From: Helicobacter brantae
GTDB lineage: Bacteria > Campylobacterota > Campylobacteria > Campylobacterales > Helicobacteraceae
Direction: 5' to 3'
Assembly: GCF_003364205.1 (NCBI RefSeq)
Contig: NZ_NXLV01000001.1
Location: 186,001 to 250,000 of the forward strand
DNA length: 64,000 nt
The notes below the pieces were generated by a model. That model did not search any database. It saw nothing but the letters and a program-made list of their open reading frames with translations, and had not been told where the DNA came from. The position numbers were made by a program, and so were the translations under genes. Shown piece after piece: positions 29,254 to 38,260 of this stretch. The stretch's first letter is position 1. Each line of letters starts with the position of its first letter.

Positions 29254-30225
29254 ATGGATAAAAGATACAAAACGGTTATAGAGAAGAATTCTTTCTTTTT
29301 TTCGAATCCTGTTTTTGAGGAAAAATATGAGGCACATACAATACAAGTCCTAAAAACATTAATTTACAATCTTAAGAACAATATCGCCAACGATGGAAGC
29401 AGGGAGGAGGTGTTTGTGAGTTTTATTGTGAAAAATGAACTAGGACTTGAAGCTCTGCTTGTTCTCAATGGTTTGGCCAAAGAAAATTTAAAACGTATTA
29501 TTACGCTCGCAAGAGCTGTGAGAGATGAAGAGTTATCTAAGCTTTTATATTTAAATGAATGGGAAAAGTCAAAAGATGATGAGGATATAAAAGAATGGAG
29601 TGATGAAAAAATAAAGAGAACAATCAGAGAGAATGGTTGGTTTGCTATGGGCATTATCAATTTATTTTTTTATGGTTCATCCAATTTATTTTTGGCCAAT
29701 ACTCTTCCATTGTTTGAATTAAATAAACTAAGTATTGCAAAAATTAATTTTGATGTATCGGCTATGTATGATACTTTAATTAGATATCGACAAAAAGGAA
29801 GCTATGCTGCAGAATCTGAAAATAATCCAGAGAAGGTAATTGAAAAAATATTGCTTGCCCTTAATTTGAGTTATGAAAAAGGAGATTTACCAATTTTGGC
29901 AGAAAGAGAACCAAATCGTAAACGCACTATGGATTTTATTATTCCAAACAAGGACAATCCTATACTTATTATTGAATCTTCATATCTTAGTACAACAAGT
30001 TCTGGGATGGGAGATAAAGCTAAGACAGAAATAAGTGTTTCTGAACTAATAAAAAAATATTATAAACAAACTAGATTTTTTGGCTTTGTCGATGGAATTG
30101 GTTGGTATGTGAGAAAAAAAGATATGGCAAGAATATGTAGTGCTTTTGATGATGTATTTACATTTCATAGGGATGAACTTCTCAGATTTGAAAGAGAATT
30201 GAAAGATATTTTTGGACTCAAATAG
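29254..30225 (+). CDS. Type II restriction endonuclease (putative PD-(D/E)xK, DpnII-like core)
   Basis: A 323-residue soluble protein directly upstream of a DNA methyltransferase. RTMDFIIPNKDNPILIIESS, followed by SSGMGDKAKTE, fits a PD-(D/E)xK nuclease core with D227 and E241. This stretch recalls the DpnII/MboI group (DFVI...IET..), but I cannot fix the recognition site. ATG 29254 follows GTAGGAGA. Base composition is clearly more AT-rich than guaA or proA, with many ATA, TTA and AAA codons, suggesting acquisition. Stop and next start are 4 bases apart. Confidence 0.75.
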   Translation: MDKRYKTVIEKNSFFFSNPVFEEKYEAHTIQVLKTLIYNLKNNIANDGSREEVFVSFIVKNELGLEALLVLNGLAKENLKRIITLARAVRDEELSKLLYLNEWEKSKDDEDIKEWSDEKIKRTIRENGWFAMGIINLFFYGSSNLFLANTLPLFELNKLSIAKINFDVSAMYDTLIRYRQKGSYAAESENNPEKVIEKILLALNLSYEKGDLPILAEREPNRKRTMDFIIPNKDNPILIIESSYLSTTSSGMGDKAKTEISVSELIKKYYKQTRFFGFVDGIGWYVRKKDMARICSAFDDVFTFHRDELLRFERELKDIFGLK

Positions 30226-30229
30226 TTTT

Positions 30230-31144
30230 ATGAATAAAGATTTGCCTATCAATCAAATTTTACAAGGCGACTGTCTTGAATTATTTAAAAAAATTCCAAG
30301 CGAATCTGTTGATTGTGTTTTTGCCGATCCCCCATTTAATCTAAAAAAAAAATATAATTCTCATATAGATAATTTGAGAGAAGAAGAGTATCTAGAATGG
30401 TGCCAAGAATGGATTCGGGAATGTGTGCGTATTTTAAAGCATGATGGTTTTTTATTTTTACATAATATTCCAAGATGGCTAACTTGTTATTCTAGTTTTC
30501 TTAATAAAAGTATGTATTTTAGACATTGGATTAGCTGGGAAGCAATGACTGCACCAATGGGAAAAACACTGCAACCTGCTCATTATGGTATTTTATTTTA
30601 TTCAAAAAATAAAGATTGTAAACGTTTTAATGAGATTCGATATCCACATAAAAGAGATCGGAATGGAAGATTAATTAAGGATTATGGAGGAAAAAAACAC
30701 CTTTTACATCCATATGGCCCATTGTGCTCAGATGTGTGGACAGACATTCATCGAATTCGTCATTCAAAAAATAGAGACGAGCATCCATGTCAACTTCCTA
30801 TTCATTTATTGGAAAGAATAATTCTGATGAGTACAAATGAGGGAGATATTGTTCTAGATCCCTTTATGGGTACAGGTACAACGGCGTTAGCTGCAAAGAG
30901 ATTGGGGAGAAATTTTATTGGTTTTGAAAAAGATATTGTTTATCATGAAATTGCATGCAATAAGCTTGACAATGAATGGCATATCTCTAAGATTGGTAAT
31001 GTATGGTGTAGCTCTTATCTTAATGAAATCATCACTATAAGAGATTGTGATTGGAATCAGATTAGTGTTTATTTTCAAATTCCTGACGATGTAAAAGAAA
31101 TTGATCGACAAAAAATTAGATTGCAATGCAAAAATGTCTTATAG
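30230..31144 (+). CDS. Type II DNA methyltransferase, beta class (N6A or N4C)
   Basis: A 304-residue SAM-dependent amino-methyltransferase. The catalytic motif DPPF is at residues 33-36 and the SAM motif DPFMGTGTTALAAKRLGR at about 210-227, the order that defines beta-class enzymes. QILQGDCLELFKKIPSESVD before motif IV is typical. It should protect host DNA from the upstream nuclease. A 10-A run lies just after the DPPF codons. The target site and modified base cannot be read from the sequence. AT-rich like its partner. ATG 30230 is preferred to an upstream TTG inside the nuclease gene. Confidence 0.9.
   Translation: MNKDLPINQILQGDCLELFKKIPSESVDCVFADPPFNLKKKYNSHIDNLREEEYLEWCQEWIRECVRILKHDGFLFLHNIPRWLTCYSSFLNKSMYFRHWISWEAMTAPMGKTLQPAHYGILFYSKNKDCKRFNEIRYPHKRDRNGRLIKDYGGKKHLLHPYGPLCSDVWTDIHRIRHSKNRDEHPCQLPIHLLERIILMSTNEGDIVLDPFMGTGTTALAAKRLGRNFIGFEKDIVYHEIACNKLDNEWHISKIGNVWCSSYLNEIITIRDCDWNQISVYFQIPDDVKEIDRQKIRLQCKNVL
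30343..30352 (+). repeat. 10-base A run after the methyltransferase catalytic motif
   Basis: It encodes the lysines of NLKKKYNS directly after DPPF. A gain or loss of one A would truncate the enzyme near residue 40. A runs are common in this AT-rich gene, so chance is a fair explanation. Confidence 0.8.
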
Positions 31145-31154
31145 TGTTAATTTC

Positions 31155-31319
31155 CTACAAACCCAAAAATGAGATTTCTCCTCTCACTTCACTCAAAGTT
31201 TGAGGATTGATTCTTTCACCAAACTCAACTTTCCTCGCCCCTACAATCCAAGCTTTTGGTTTGATTGCTTTGAGAAATCCACTGATTTTTCTCCAAAAAA
31301 ATGATAAAAATATCAACAA
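31155..31319 (-). CDS. Possible small membrane protein or gene remnant after proA
   Basis: The minus strand reads 54 residues from a TTG at 31319, beginning MLIFLSFFWRKISGFLKAI and ending EISFLGL before a TAG. One hydrophobic segment precedes a basic turn and an acidic tail with native-looking codons. No ribosome binding site or ATG is visible, and the frame is open back to the proA stop. It could be a real small gene co-transcribed with proA, or the end of a gene truncated when the restriction-modification pair was inserted on the other side. The remaining bases of this gap show nothing else. Confidence 0.35.
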   Translation of the reverse strand: MLIFLSFFWRKISGFLKAIKPKAWIVGARKVEFGERINPQTLSEVRGEISFLGL

Positions 31320-31343
31320 AACAGTATTTGCAAGAAAGCTTCA

Positions 31344-32573
31344 CTACCCCCTCACTTGCCAATCCCCATAGATTTTGTATTTGTAAGTTACCAATCCCTC
31401 TAGCCCCACAGGCCCTCTTGCGTGGAGTTTGTTGGTAGAGATTCCAATCTCAGCACCAAAGCCAAATTCCCCTCCATCGCTAAACCTTGTGGAAGCATTG
31501 AGATACACACAAGAGGCATCAATCTCATTTAGGAATTTCTCAGCACTTCTTATATCCCTTGTAAGAATGCCCTCAGAGTGCTTAGAGCCATAGGTGTTGA
31601 TATGCTCTATTGCACTCTCCAAATCCTCTACTATGGCTATATTGAGGATATTATCGCCATATTCCTTGCTAAAGTCCTCGCTCTCCAAATCCTCCACCCT
31701 CTCAGGAAGAAGTTCTTGCACACCTTGAGAAGCCTTGATTTGAGTGCCTTTCTCTTTGAGGGCAGAGTAGAGCAGTGGCAAAAGGCTAGGGGCGATGTCT
31801 TTGTGGATAAGCAAAGTTTCAATAGAATTGCAAGTGGAGGGGCGTTGGGTTTTGGCATTGATAACTATTTTTATAGCTTCTTCAAGAAGTGAATCTTTGT
31901 GGATATAGAGATGACACACCCCTTTGTCGTGCTTGAGTGTAGGGATTGTTGCATTTTGAGAGATAAAAGAGATTAGCCCCTCTCCACCTCGAGGGATAAG
32001 CAAATCAATATATTTGTCTTGCTTGATAAACTCTAGCACACTCTCCCTAGAGTAATCTTGCAAAACACTAATGCACTCACTAGGAAGAGAAAACTTCTTA
32101 AGGGTATCTTGCAAAATTTTGGCAATACTCATATTGCTCTCTTTTGCCTCTTTGCCTCCTTTGAGGATACAGACATTTCCACTCTTGAAGCACAAAGAAG
32201 CACTATCGCTTGTTACATTGGGGCGTGATTCATAGATGACTCCTATCACTCCAATTGGCACACTCACTTTCTCTATCCTAAGCCCACTCTCACTCTGCCA
32301 TCCCTTAAGGATTTGCCCCAAAGGATTGGGAAGTGAGGCAATCTCTTGGACACTCTTTGCCATAAGCTCAATTTTACTCTCATTCAAAGCTAGTCGCTCC
32401 CTCATTGCCACACTTAGATGGGTGGCATTCTGTAAATCTAGGGCATTGGCTTTGAGGATAGAATCCTTGCAAGATAAAAGATTGTCTGCCATTGCGTTAA
32501 GCGCTTGGACTTTGAGAGAGTGAGAGGTTTGCTCTAGGATATATCGTGCTTGTTTGATTTTCTCAAAATTCAT
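31344..32573 (-). CDS. proA: Glutamate-5-semialdehyde dehydrogenase
   Basis: Gamma-glutamyl phosphate reductase, the second step of proline synthesis. The aldehyde dehydrogenase fold of 409 residues has [40 protein letters not shown], and the catalytic cysteine in [14 protein letters not shown]. The C-terminal region contains [20 protein letters not shown]. It follows ispG with a 4-base overlap. The partner kinase ProB is not in the window. Confidence 0.96.
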   Translation of the reverse strand: MNFEKIKQARYILEQTSHSLKVQALNAMADNLLSCKDSILKANALDLQNATHLSVAMRERLALNESKIELMAKSVQEIASLPNPLGQILKGWQSESGLRIEKVSVPIGVIGVIYESRPNVTSDSASLCFKSGNVCILKGGKEAKESNMSIAKILQDTLKKFSLPSECISVLQDYSRESVLEFIKQDKYIDLLIPRGGEGLISFISQNATIPTLKHDKGVCHLYIHKDSLLEEAIKIVINAKTQRPSTCNSIETLLIHKDIAPSLLPLLYSALKEKGTQIKASQGVQELLPERVEDLESEDFSKEYGDNILNIAIVEDLESAIEHINTYGSKHSEGILTRDIRSAEKFLNEIDASCVYLNASTRFSDGGEFGFGAEIGISTNKLHARGPVGLEGLVTYKYKIYGDWQVRG

Positions 32574-33658
32574 TTATTTTCTCCCATTTCATTGGCAAGT
32601 TGTTGCACTTCAAAGACAAATTTCTCCAATAATTCATTTTCTTTAAATTTCCCCAAAATCTTCCCACCTTTGATAATCAATCCATCGTGGTTTCCAAATG
32701 CGATTGCGATATCGGCGTGTTTTGCCTCTCCTAGTGCATTGACAGCACAACCCATTACGCTTACCTGCATTGGAGTTTTGATATGTTTGAGGCGTTTTTC
32801 TACTTCTTTGACCATACTCACCAAATCTGCTTCAATCCTCCCACAAGTCGGACAAGACACGATACTCACGCCCTCTTTTAGTCTTCCGCTATATCGCAAG
32901 ATATTGCGTGCGACATTGACTTCTTCTTCTAGCTCTCCTGTGATAGATACCCTCATTGTATCTCCTATCCCCTCCAAGAGAAGATTCCCTAGTGCCATTG
33001 AGCTTTTTATCATTGAGTGAGGTAATGTCCCTGCTTCAGTTACACCTAAATGAAAGGGGTAGATAATGCCACTTTGAGCCAAAAGCTTATAGGCTTCTAT
33101 GGTGCGAATCACATCACTAGCTTTGAGCGATACCTTAATATCTGTGAAATCAAAGTCTTCTAAAAGCTTGATATTGTAGAGGGCAGATTGCACCATTCCT
33201 TGAGGTGTGGCACCATATTTTTCTTCAAATTGCTTCTCTAGACTTCCACCATTAACGCCGATTCGGATAGGAATCCCTCTTTGCTTACACGCTTCAACTA
33301 CGGCTTTTATCCTATCTTTGCTTCCGATATTCCCAGGGTTTATGCGAATTGCATCGACACTCTCAGAAGCGATGAGGGCGAGTTTGTATCTGAAGTGAAT
33401 GTCTGCGACGATTGGGAGAGGGGAGTGGGCTTTGAGTTCTTTGAGGGCGTGAGCGTCCTTTTCATCACTCACTGCCACCCTTACGATATCACACCCTGCC
33501 AAAGCTAAGCGATTGATTTGCTCTAGTGTGGCTTGAGTATCGCAAGTTTTTGAGAAAGTCATACTTTGGATAGAAATAGGCGAATCTCCACCGATTGGGA
33601 CATTACCGACATATATGGTTTTGGTTTTGCGTCTGCTAAAGTGAGTAATTTTTTCCAT
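32570..33658 (-). CDS. ispG: 4-hydroxy-3-methylbut-2-en-1-yl diphosphate synthase
   Basis: An iron-sulfur enzyme (GcpE) of the MEP isoprenoid pathway that reduces methylerythritol cyclodiphosphate. The N-terminal barrel shows [15 protein letters not shown] and [12 protein letters not shown]; the 4Fe-4S ligands are in [12 protein letters not shown] and [20 protein letters not shown]. The 362 residues match the bacterial short form. Together with Dxs at 51478-53319 it shows that this organism uses the MEP route, which also feeds UppS. Confidence 0.96.
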   Translation of the reverse strand: MEKITHFSRRKTKTIYVGNVPIGGDSPISIQSMTFSKTCDTQATLEQINRLALAGCDIVRVAVSDEKDAHALKELKAHSPLPIVADIHFRYKLALIASESVDAIRINPGNIGSKDRIKAVVEACKQRGIPIRIGVNGGSLEKQFEEKYGATPQGMVQSALYNIKLLEDFDFTDIKVSLKASDVIRTIEAYKLLAQSGIIYPFHLGVTEAGTLPHSMIKSSMALGNLLLEGIGDTMRVSITGELEEEVNVARNILRYSGRLKEGVSIVSCPTCGRIEADLVSMVKEVEKRLKHIKTPMQVSVMGCAVNALGEAKHADIAIAFGNHDGLIIKGGKILGKFKENELLEKFVFEVQQLANEMGENK

Positions 33659-33685
33659 TTTTTCACCATTACTTAAGAGTTTTTA

Positions 33686-33718
33686 GTGATTTTATCACAA
33701 TGCACGATAAAATATAAG
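33686..33718 (+). promoter_or_regulatory. Inverted repeats and -10 element between ispG and lpxB
   Basis: The divergent gap holds GTGAT (33686-33690) and ATCAC (33694-33698) around TTT. TTTATC (33691-33696) and GATAAA (33706-33711) lie across 9 bases, and a TATAAG (33713-33718) serves lpxB. The minus strand has a TAAAAT over the first repeat that could serve ispG. Operator function is speculative. Confidence 0.35.
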
Positions 33719-33746
33719 CTTTACATTTCTCTTTTTGGAGGAACTT

Positions 33747-34784
33747 TTGAGGATTTTAGTGAGTGCCTTAGAGGTGAGTTCAAATCTTCATCTCAAAGAG
33801 TTAAGCAAACATTTGGAGGGGGTTGAGTTTATAGGGATTTATGAATTTGAGGATCAAAAAGGGATTTATACCCCCAAAGATTTTTCAATTATGGGTTTTA
33901 TTGATATTTTTAGGAAAATTAGATTTTTCAAAAGTATTTTAAAAGAGATGTGTGAAATGGCAAAAGAGGCTGATAAGGTGCTTTTGCTTGATTCTTCAGG
34001 CTTTAATCTCCCCTTAGCCAAAGCAATTAGAAAAAAATACCCCCACAAAGAAATCATCTACTATATTCTCCCTCAAGTTTGGGCTTGGAAACCTTGGAGA
34101 GTGAAAGCACTGAAGAGATATTGCAATAAACTCTATGGAATCCTCCCCTTTGAGATAGGAATGTATCGAGGAAGGGCAGAGTATATCGGACACCCTTTGC
34201 TTGATGAGATTCCTCACTTCAAAACTGAAGTGAGTGAGGAGGGGAGTATCGTTTTTATGCCAGGAAGCAGGAAGCAAGAAATCAAGCGAATGTTCCCCCT
34301 CTTTTGTGAAGTGGCAAAAGAGCTAGAGAATGAAAGAAAGGTTTTGGTGATTCCTCATCAATTTGATGAAGAGAAAATCAAAGAGTATTATGGAGAGATA
34401 CCTGAAGAGTTTGAGGTTGTAAGTGATGCAAATTTAGCTCTTTATGAAGCAAAATTTGCTTTCATTTGCAGTGGGACAGCCACTTTGCAATCTGCCCTTA
34501 TTGGCACTCCTTTTGTGCTAGGATATAAAGCCAAAACGCTTGATTTGTGGATTGCCAAAATGTTTGTCAAACTCCGATATATTGGACTTGCAAACATTCT
34601 ATCAAGCCATTGTGGAGGAGGGGTCGTTCATCAAGAATTTATTCAAGGTGAATGCAATGCTACAAATTTGCTTCAGTCTTATTGGGCGACAAATAGAGAA
34701 GAATTTTTTGAAAAAATTCAAAGATTGAGAGAATATCTTGCTTTTGGTAGCTCTCAAAGACTAGCTCAAAAGATTTTAGAGTAA
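33747..34784 (+). CDS. lpxB: Lipid-A-disaccharide synthase
   Basis: A GT19 glycosyltransferase joining UDP-2,3-diacylglucosamine and lipid X. It begins MRILVSALEVSSNLHLKEL and contains YYILPQVWAWKPWR, FEIGMYRG, YIGHPLLDEI and MPGSRKQEIKRMFPLF, then ICSGTATLQSALIGTPFVLG, the acceptor/donor loop. The start is a TTG 5 bases after TTGGAGGA; 345 residues is slightly short for the family. An in-frame TTG at 33735 would overlap the ribosome binding site. Confidence 0.92.
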   Translation: MRILVSALEVSSNLHLKELSKHLEGVEFIGIYEFEDQKGIYTPKDFSIMGFIDIFRKIRFFKSILKEMCEMAKEADKVLLLDSSGFNLPLAKAIRKKYPHKEIIYYILPQVWAWKPWRVKALKRYCNKLYGILPFEIGMYRGRAEYIGHPLLDEIPHFKTEVSEEGSIVFMPGSRKQEIKRMFPLFCEVAKELENERKVLVIPHQFDEEKIKEYYGEIPEEFEVVSDANLALYEAKFAFICSGTATLQSALIGTPFVLGYKAKTLDLWIAKMFVKLRYIGLANILSSHCGGGVVHQEFIQGECNATNLLQSYWATNREEFFEKIQRLREYLAFGSSQRLAQKILE

Positions 34785-34825
34785 AATTTTTGATATGATT
34801 GTTATAAATTTTTTAAAGGGCAAAA

Positions 34826-35320
34826 ATGAGTAAAGAACCAATGACAGCCTATGGCTATCAAATTTTATGTGATGAGTTGAAAAATCTCAAAGAAGTGGAG
34901 CGTCCAAATATTATCAAAGAGATTGATATCGCACGCTCTTATGGGGATTTGAAAGAAAATGCAGAATATCACGCAGCAAAAGACAAACAGCTTTTTATTG
35001 AGGCAAGGATTGCAGAGCTTGGAGAAATGCTCCTAAACGCACAAGTCATCGATCCAAGTCAGCTCTCTCACGATAAAGTGAGCTTTGGAAGCACGGTGAA
35101 AATCATCAATCTTGATGATGACAAAGAATCTTCTTATACAATCGTAGGGGGGATTGAGAGCAATCCAAGCAGGGGACTTATCTCTTTTGGCTCTCCTATT
35201 GCAAGAAGTCTTATGGGAAAATCTGAGGGCGATGAAGTAACGATTACCTTGCCAAGTGGTGAGAGTGAGTATGAGATTTTAGAGGTTTGCTATAAGCCTA
35301 TTGTGTTTGGAGAGAAGTAA
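34826..35320 (+). CDS. greA: Transcription elongation factor GreA
   Basis: It rescues backtracked RNA polymerase by stimulating transcript cleavage. The N-terminal coiled coil (residues 1-75) contains LKNLKEVERPNIIKEIDIA and the tip acids in SYGDLKENAEYHAAKD. The C-terminal FKBP-like domain has SFGSTVKI and GLISFGSPIARSLMGKSEGD. The length of 164 is close to typical. TATGAT at 34794-34799 is a possible promoter element in the 41-base gap. The stop overlaps the dut start by one base. Confidence 0.95.
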   Translation: MSKEPMTAYGYQILCDELKNLKEVERPNIIKEIDIARSYGDLKENAEYHAAKDKQLFIEARIAELGEMLLNAQVIDPSQLSHDKVSFGSTVKIINLDDDKESSYTIVGGIESNPSRGLISFGSPIARSLMGKSEGDEVTITLPSGESEYEILEVCYKPIVFGEK

Positions 35321-35754
35321 TGCAAATCAAAATCAAAAAACTTCATCAAGATGCCAAAATCCCTGCTTATCAAAGCAGTGGCTCGGCAGGATTTGATTTT
35401 TGCTCTATTGAGAGAAAGACAATCAAAGCAGGAGAATGGGAGCTAGTCAAAACAGGACTTGCTTTTGAGATAGAAAATGGATATGAGTTGCAAGTGCGTC
35501 CAAGAAGTGGATTAGCACTCAAAAATGGCATTAGTGTTCTTAACTCCCCTGGGACGATTGATAGCGATTATAGGGGGGAGATTTGTGTGATTCTTATCAA
35601 TCATTCAAAAACTGATTTTAGCATTGAAGTAGGGGATAGGATTGCTCAAGGCGTGGTTGCAAAGGTGGAGCAAGTGGGGTTTGTAGAAGTAGAAGAGCTA
35701 TCTCAAACCCAAAGGGGTGAGGGTGGATTTGGAAGCAGTGGAATCAAAGGATAA
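35320..35754 (+). CDS. dut: dUTP diphosphatase
   Basis: The trimeric dUTPase hydrolyses dUTP to dUMP, keeping uracil out of DNA and supplying thymidylate synthesis. The five motifs are visible in 144 residues: SAGFDFCSIE, RPRSGLALKNG, NSPGTIDSDYRGEI, VGDRIAQGV and the C-terminal P-loop-like RGEGGFGSSG. It overlaps greA by one base and is 3 bases from the next gene. Confidence 0.96.
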   Translation: MQIKIKKLHQDAKIPAYQSSGSAGFDFCSIERKTIKAGEWELVKTGLAFEIENGYELQVRPRSGLALKNGISVLNSPGTIDSDYRGEICVILINHSKTDFSIEVGDRIAQGVVAKVEQVGFVEVEELSQTQRGEGGFGSSGIKG

Positions 35755-35757
35755 GAA

Positions 35758-36339
35758 ATGAGTATCAAAGAAAATTTACAAGTTGTCAAAGAAGAGATTT
35801 CAAGCGATGAGAAAATGCTTGAGAGTGTGTTTAGGATTGAGGCATTTATCAAAAAATACAAATTCCTCTTTATCGCCCTTATTGTGGCAGGTTTAGGCTG
35901 GATTGCGTGGTTTTATGCAGGTGATTATTTCAAAGAGCAAAAAGCGATAAAAAGCACAGCTTTAATGGAGAAGATTCAAAGCAATATTGAAGATGAGAGT
36001 GCGTGGAATGAGCTAAAGAAAGAAAATGTTCCACTTTATGAGATGATGAGATTTTCTTATGCAATCAAAAACAACAACACCCAAGAGCTAGAGCAAATGA
36101 AAAGCTCCAAAAACCCCTTTATCGCCACTTATGCAGACTATGAAGTGGCTTCAATCACAGAGAATTTCACTTCTCTCAAAGAGGGGGCATTTAGCGATTT
36201 GGCACTTTTGCAAGAGGGATATTTGCTTGTAAGCAAAAAAGATTATCCTCAAGCATTAAATAAACTCAATGCGATTGCCAATACTTCTGAACTCAAAGAT
36301 TTTGCTTTAAGGATAGGGCATTATGGTATCACTCAATAA
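35758..36339 (+). CDS. Hypothetical single-pass membrane protein
   Basis: A 193-residue protein with a cytoplasmic N-terminus of about 37 residues, one membrane helix (FLFIALIVAGLGWIAWFYAG) and a helical periplasmic part (LALLQEGYLLVSKKDYPQAL). Topology and helix pattern resemble YfgM-type TPR proteins, but identity is too weak to name it. An equivalent gene sits between dut and coaX in H. pylori, as I recall. It overlaps the following lipoprotein gene by 17 bases. Confidence 0.75.
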   Translation: MSIKENLQVVKEEISSDEKMLESVFRIEAFIKKYKFLFIALIVAGLGWIAWFYAGDYFKEQKAIKSTALMEKIQSNIEDESAWNELKKENVPLYEMMRFSYAIKNNNTQELEQMKSSKNPFIATYADYEVASITENFTSLKEGAFSDLALLQEGYLLVSKKDYPQALNKLNAIANTSELKDFALRIGHYGITQ

Positions 36340-37330
36340 GCACACGCTTTGTGCTTGTTTGCTCTTTTTTTCTTTTTGGGGTTGCTCTCAAAAAGAATAT
36401 TTCAAACCCCTTGAAGTCAATGGCAAGGCTTCTTTTACCTCAAAACTCCCATCTAAAATGGTAGAAACCAACAAAAGTGGGGCATTGCTTCACAACTCTC
36501 AAATCCTCTCAAGCGATGGATTGAGTAGCTTCAAGCTCCAAGAGGGTGAAACATTTATCGGATATAGCAGTGGAGTTTATCTCATTACTTCTCATTGTAA
36601 TACTTTGAGATTTTATGATGAGAAAGGGAGTGTAACTCAGAGCTTTTCTTTCCCTTCCTGCCCTGTGAGTGCAAGTATTTCAGGCAATCAACTTGCAGTG
36701 GTAAGCAATGAGAATACAATCTATCTCTATGATATCCCAAGCCAAAAAGAAATCTTTAGCAAAAAATCAAATTCAGCAATCGCAGTAAATTCAATGCTTC
36801 AAGCTCCTGTGTTTTTTGGTGGAATGATTTATTATCCTATGCTTGATGGAAGCGTGATGGTGGTAGGAGAGAAAAGTCTTGAAGTGGAGAAAACAATCGT
36901 AATTGATTCAGCTCCATTTTTCAATAATGTAATCTTTGCTCAAGTTAGCTCCAATCTCTCTCTTTTTGCCACAGCCAAAAAGATTTTGAGTATTTATGCA
37001 GGAAGCACATATAACTATGAGGCAGAAGTGAGAGATCTTAAAGTGTTTAACAATCTCATCTATATCACCACACTTGATGGCTCAATACAAGAGCTTGATT
37101 TTACGCTCAAACCTCTAAGAAAGCTCAAATTTCAGTTTGCGACTTTCTCAGCTATCAATATCACTGATGGTTTTTTGAGTGTGCTAGAGAGTGGTTCAGG
37201 CTATCTTATCAAAGTTAATCTGAAAGATTTTACTCCTTTGATTTATAAGATTGGAATCTCAAGAGAAGAAAATGTCTTTTCTCAAGGCAATAAGCTTTAT
37301 TATGAAAAGGATATTTTGGAGTTTAAGTGA
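36323..37330 (+). CDS. Hypothetical lipoprotein, beta-propeller-like
   Basis: A 335-residue lipoprotein with lipobox FSFWGCSQ (cysteine near residue 21). The remainder consists of short repeated blade-like strands (SFKLQEGETFIGYSSG, VYLITSHCNTLRFYDEKGS, GGMIYYPMLDGSVMV, VFNNLIYITTLDGSIQELDF). This looks like a BamB/WD-type propeller. Pairing with the TPR-like membrane protein upstream recalls the YfgM-BamB gene pair of other Gram-negatives, which is an inference from topology. ATG 36323 follows AAGGATAGGG. Confidence 0.72.
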   Translation: MVSLNKHTLCACLLFFSFWGCSQKEYFKPLEVNGKASFTSKLPSKMVETNKSGALLHNSQILSSDGLSSFKLQEGETFIGYSSGVYLITSHCNTLRFYDEKGSVTQSFSFPSCPVSASISGNQLAVVSNENTIYLYDIPSQKEIFSKKSNSAIAVNSMLQAPVFFGGMIYYPMLDGSVMVVGEKSLEVEKTIVIDSAPFFNNVIFAQVSSNLSLFATAKKILSIYAGSTYNYEAEVRDLKVFNNLIYITTLDGSIQELDFTLKPLRKLKFQFATFSAINITDGFLSVLESGSGYLIKVNLKDFTPLIYKIGISREENVFSQGNKLYYEKDILEFK

Positions 37331-37959
37331 TGATTTTGTGTGATATTGGTAACACATTTTTGCATTTCTACCACGAGGGGCGAGTATGGAAAGAATCTCC
37401 TCAAAAAATCTTACGCAAGAGAGAAGATAAAATCTTTTATATTAGTGTAAGCAACAAAAACTTAGAAGCTCTTTTAAATATTTGCCCTCAAAGTATCAAT
37501 CTTGCTCCTTATTTTACCCTTGATACAGCTTATAGGGGGTTGGGGATTGATCGCATTGCAGCGTGTCAAACCATAAGTGATGGGGTGGTGATTGATGCAG
37601 GGAGTGCGATTACGATTGATATTATGCAAGATGGTATGCATTTAGGAGGATATATCTTGCCAGGGATTGCAAGCTATCTAAGACTATTTTCTGGCATTTC
37701 AGAGAGATTACGCATAATGCCTGATTTATCCCTTGACCTAGATTTGATGCCACAAAACACCAAAGAGGCGATTAGTCTTGGAATGCTTAAGAGTATTGTT
37801 AATTTTATCCAAGAGGTTTCCAAAGGTAAAATTATCTATTTTTCAGGGGGAGATGGAAAGTTTTTTTCCAAATTTTTTAAAAATAGCATTTACAATGAAA
37901 TGTTAGTTTTCAATGGAATGCAAAAAGCTATGGAGGTTTATTATGAAAAAAATTCTTAA
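37330..37959 (+). CDS. coaX: Type III pantothenate kinase
   Basis: It phosphorylates pantothenate, the first step of coenzyme A synthesis, upstream of CoaBC at 9.3 kb. It belongs to the ASKHA fold: ILCDIGNTFLHFY at the N-terminus, LGIDRIAACQTISDG, GVVIDAGSAITIDIM and GGYILPGIASYLRLF. The 209 residues match the short Helicobacter enzyme. ATG 37330 shares one base with the preceding stop; a GTG one codon earlier is possible. Confidence 0.92.
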   Translation: MILCDIGNTFLHFYHEGRVWKESPQKILRKREDKIFYISVSNKNLEALLNICPQSINLAPYFTLDTAYRGLGIDRIAACQTISDGVVIDAGSAITIDIMQDGMHLGGYILPGIASYLRLFSGISERLRIMPDLSLDLDLMPQNTKEAISLGMLKSIVNFIQEVSKGKIIYFSGGDGKFFSKFFKNSIYNEMLVFNGMQKAMEVYYEKNS

Positions 37960-38251
37960 AGTTGCACTTTTGTGTGCGTGTATTTCGCCTTTGTTTGCAG
38001 AGTGGGTAATGTTTGCAGATAAGAGTGATACCTATCTTTACAATAACCAAACAGGAGAAATCTATATCCGCTACAAAAAAGGGGGCAAAAACTATAATGA
38101 TGTGTTCGTCAAAATGCCTCACGGATTGCAACCTCAAGAATTGCAAGGTTCAACCCCAAAAAATGTAGAGAAAAAAGCTCAAGATATAAGACTTGAAGGT
38201 TTGAAAAAAAGCCAAGAATTGCTAGATGAAGCTATTGAAGGGGCTTTTTAG
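37943..38251 (+). CDS. Hypothetical small periplasmic protein
   Basis: A 102-residue protein with a signal peptide (MKKILKVALLCACISPLFA) and a short soluble body (WVMFADKSDTYLYNNQTGEI) ending in a lysine- and glutamate-rich helix. ATG 37943 follows GGAGGT inside the end of coaX; the longer frame opening at 37913 is unlikely. No family recognised. It sits between coaX and a membrane transporter-like gene in the heptose block. Confidence 0.75.
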   Translation: MKKILKVALLCACISPLFAEWVMFADKSDTYLYNNQTGEIYIRYKKGGKNYNDVFVKMPHGLQPQELQGSTPKNVEKKAQDIRLEGLKKSQELLDEAIEGAF

Positions 38252-38260
38252 GTGAAATAA

